64,000 bases of DNA from Tetracladium setigerum. Its lineage: Eukaryota > Ascomycota > Leotiomycetes > Helotiales. A program made the translations under genes and the position numbers. The DNA lies in contig PZJY01000003.1 in the NCBI GenBank assembly GCA_031472005.1, positions 3,348,001 through 3,412,000 of the forward strand. The letters run 5' to 3'. Positions 63,661 through 64,000 of the stretch are shown one piece after another; within the stretch, counting starts at the first letter, position 1; the number at the start of each line of letters is the position of its first letter. Under the pieces are notes generated by a model. The model was not told the DNA's origin. It was given only the letters and a program-made list of their open reading frames with translations, and did no database searches.

Positions 63661-64000
63661 GGTTGTTTTTTATTTTTTTTTCAAATAATATACAGTCAGT
63701 GCTGATGCTCACTTGAGTGAAAATTCAATATAAGGAAATTAAACATCAAAGCTGTGGTGATACAACGCCTTGCGTGAAATCCAACAGTTAAGAAAATTGA
63801 AGACGGAGATATTTCCACATCCCATCTTCTGTTTGCGTGCTTTTGGGTCGGCAGATCCCGAATTGTCGGTTGAGAGCGAAAGTGGGAGAAACCAAGCTTA
63901 AGAGTGGATGGAGTGCGCCACATCCAGCCCCGGCAGCACTAGCACAGATTCTTGTAATAGAACAGAACTGTATCGGGTATTATTAGCAATTAATATTTTA
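63661..64000. other. Right edge, no gene seen
   Basis: T-rich run near 63665-63685 and AT-rich end. May contain upstream parts of the DUF7580-like pseudogene; none recognised. Confidence 0.4.

Noticed and set aside
38621..63990. Shared GTATCGGGTA at about 38630 and 63970 as LTR ends
   Set aside because: Only about ten bases match and no flanking LTR features or target duplications are seen.

Overview
The window is a piece of a filamentous ascomycete genome. Genes carry short spliceosomal introns (about 44-190 nt, mostly 46-90) with GTAAGT-like donors, CTAAC/CTGAC-like branch sites and YAG acceptors. Recognisable fungal genes include the ERMES subunit Mdm34, a LysM protein, a highly reducing polyketide synthase and Atg22-like and NmrA-like families. 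The overall flavour (tannase, PL11 rhamnogalacturonan lyase, LysM protein, PKS cluster) fits a plant-associated Leotiomycete, but the class is inference. No tRNA, rRNA, CRISPR or complete transposon was recognised.

Layout. 1-16.4 kb is mostly conserved genes: a GT23 fucosyltransferase-like protein cut by the left edge, a YukJ/DUF2278 protein with a lamin-tail domain, a divergent pair of splicing genes (Rds3/PHF5 and a pinin-domain protein), an epoxide-hydrolase-like alpha/beta hydrolase, Mdm34, an F-box protein and a small unknown. 17-28.8 kb is accessory: a secreted tannase-family esterase, a broken membrane-protein relic, a secreted GPI-type protein, an NmrA-like reductase, a SRPBCC protein and an Atg22-like transporter. 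29.4-36 kb holds decayed copies (beta-lactamase-like, NmrA-like, the N-terminal domain of a STAND protein) around one intact 642-residue protein with repeated CxxC motifs. 36-38 kb is a secreted rhamnogalacturonan lyase. 38.9-39.7 kb is a dead OrsD/RecQ-like element fragment. 41.2-41.8 kb is a LysM protein. 43.3-57.3 kb is a compact secondary-metabolite cluster. 58.2-62.1 kb is one 1,192-residue gene joining coiled coils to C2H2 zinc fingers. The right end is a DUF7580-like pseudogene.

The cluster. An NRPS-like adenylation-carrier-reductase enzyme and an FSH-family serine hydrolase lie on the minus strand, facing away from a KS-AT-DH-(dead MT)-ER-KR-ACP polyketide synthase on the plus strand. 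A plausible pathway is: the PKS builds a reduced chain, the hydrolase releases it as an acid, and the A-T-R enzyme reduces the acid to an aldehyde or alcohol. This is inference from domain content.

A caution for every reader: at least twelve positions in six otherwise intact genes lose frame by exactly one base. Each is explained by one missing base in a run of identical bases, and adding it back gives open frames whose spliced length divides by three. Mdm34 and the PKS are among them. This looks like homopolymer under-calling in the assembly, so these genes are annotated as CDS with probable errors, not as pseudogenes. The true pseudogenes differ: they carry in-frame stops, many of the CAR/TGG-to-stop kind expected from C-to-T (RIP-like) change.
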